From Desemzia sp045528445 (lineage in GTDB: Bacteria > Bacillota > Bacilli > Lactobacillales > Carnobacteriaceae), in the NCBI RefSeq assembly GCF_045528445.1, contig NZ_JBGQQU010000023.1, positions 1-53,538 on the forward strand: a DNA stretch of 53,538 bases, in the 5' to 3' direction. Below, piece after piece: positions 52,945 to 53,538 of the stretch. A program made the position numbers and the translations under genes. The notes below the pieces were generated by a model that had not been told where the DNA came from, ran no database searches, and saw only the letters and a program-made list of their open reading frames with translations. Position 1 is the first letter of the stretch. The number at the start of each line of letters is the position of its first letter.

Positions 52945-52960
52945 TGTTTCACATGAAACA
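52945..52960. promoter_or_regulatory. parS-like site, copy 2
   Basis: A second TGTTTCACATGAAACA, identical to the site at 52054-52069, in the 42-nt gap between rpsF and ssb. Two identical 16-mers within 0.9 kb near oriC support a parS role. Confidence 0.7.
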
Positions 52961-52966
52961 ATTAAA

Positions 52967-53266
52967 TTAATCGTCTTCTCTAACGATCATATGGCGTAAG
53001 ATATTATCATTAATCTTAGCTAAGCGATCAAATTCATTGATAGCCGCTGCATCTGAAGAAGTTAAATGTACGAGACGGTATAATCCTTCTCTGTAACCTT
53101 TAATTTCATATGCTAAACGACGTTTCGCCCAGTCTTTAGATTCAGTTACCTCAGCACCATTATCTTTTAAAATGTTATCGAAACGTTCTACTAAAGCTGT
53201 TTTTTCAGCTTCATCGATGTTAGGACGGATAATGTATAAAATTTCGTATTTTGCTGTTTGACTCAT
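52967..53266 (-). CDS. rpsF: 30S ribosomal protein S6
   Basis: 99 residues from the ATG at 53264-53266, with GGAGG 11 nt upstream; the upstream in-frame extension is leader sequence. YEILYIIRPNIDE, WAKRRLAYEIKGYREGLY and the MIVREDD end are typical. It pairs with S18. First gene of the operon. The leader has a hairpin GGCTC...GAGC (53295-53317) just before the ribosome site, in the position where S6:S18 autoregulatory leaders occur, though I cannot confirm the conserved bulge. Confidence 0.97.
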   Translation of the reverse strand: MSQTAKYEILYIIRPNIDEAEKTALVERFDNILKDNGAEVTESKDWAKRRLAYEIKGYREGLYRLVHLTSSDAAAINEFDRLAKINDNILRHMIVREDD

Positions 53267-53358
53267 CTTGACTGTCACCTCCTTATGGACTTTGGCTCTT
53301 TTTTTGACAAAAAGAGCAAGGAAAGTATATCTAACGAGTAGATTACTCACGTCTAATT

Positions 53359-53387
53359 ATTATACTGTTTTTATTGACTATTGTCAA
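53359..53387 (-). promoter_or_regulatory. promoter of rpsF-ssb-rpsR
   Basis: Minus strand: perfect TTGACA (53382-53387), 17-nt spacer, perfect TATAAT (53359-53364). It is the best sigma-A consensus match I found in the window. Confidence 0.9.
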
Positions 53388-53484
53388 CAACTAAATGTCG
53401 TGATACACGTTATATATCGTTCGAACGTGATAATGTCCTAAGTAGGTCGAAGCATAAAATGTCCCAAAATGATAAAATAAAATC

Positions 53485-53538
53485 ATGAAAAGGATAATAC
53501 TAACGATGAATGAAGATAAGAAATATAAAGTAATAAAA
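53485..53538 (+). CDS. start of a probable transposase gene (cut by window edge)
   Basis: An open frame from ATG at 53485 (or ATG at 53506) runs off the end; its visible part includes TMNEDKKYKVIK. That resembles the N-terminus of ISNCY/IS1202-type transposases. Upstream, two TGTCC motifs (about 53433 and 53461) look like IS terminal sequence. Too little is visible for certainty. Confidence 0.4.
   Translation, partial: MKRIILTMNEDKKYKVIK

Noticed and set aside
53295..53317. rpsF leader hairpin as a confirmed S6:S18 binding motif
   Set aside because: The position fits, but the conserved bulge that defines the motif could not be recognised, so it is mentioned only in the rpsF entry.

Overview
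The window is a low-GC Firmicutes chromosome segment. Protein sequences and gene order point to the order Lactobacillales, most likely Carnobacterium or a close relative; this is inferred from similarity and synteny, not from 16S. The right end carries the oriC-proximal block rpsF-ssb-rpsR-gdpP-rplI-dnaB-purA, followed by trkA/trkH, the walR-walK-yycH-yycI-walJ operon, htrA and rlmH. dnaA should lie beyond the right edge, so most genes here (minus strand) are read with replication.

Layout, left to right. 1-9.5 kb: a small ORF, a YjbR-like gene, an Mga-type regulator, a P-type cation ATPase, then a four-gene operon (Rgg-type regulator, apbE, FMN reductase, FMN reductase-PAS fusion). The fusion ends in three ApbE-type flavinylation motifs, which suggests a cytoplasmic flavinylated redox module. 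9.5-18.5 kb: metabolic and housekeeping genes (add, a diguanylate cyclase, fabV, gloB, map, yghU, an AlkD-like gene and a glyoxalase-like gene). 18.55-27.1 kb: an AT-rich island bounded and split by three direct repeats of the rlmH 3' end, the hallmark of SCC-type insertion. It carries candidate defence genes (Mrr-nSTAND ATPase, Ser/Thr kinase, EEP nuclease, a possible HEPN protein) and an IS256-family element, but no visible ccr recombinase. 27.1-39 kb: rlmH, a cluster of DnaA boxes, htrA (predicted lipoprotein), a three-gene exopolysaccharide remnant and the wal operon. 39-53.5 kb: a PTS IIA protein, DUF948 and YtxH envelope proteins, a cytoplasmic alpha-amylase, potassium uptake, tRNA-Lys and the replication/ribosomal block. 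Two parS-like sites lie here, and the start of a probable transposase is at the right edge.

The most unusual feature is a family of six interspersed multi-hairpin repeats (R1-R6, 140-351 bp). All share one orientation. They lie in the 3' regions of minus-strand genes (reductase fusion, map, htrA, walJ, amylase), usually between the stop codon and an intrinsic terminator. Their stems differ in sequence between copies but stay complementary, which argues for selection on a folded RNA or DNA. I do not recognise this family.
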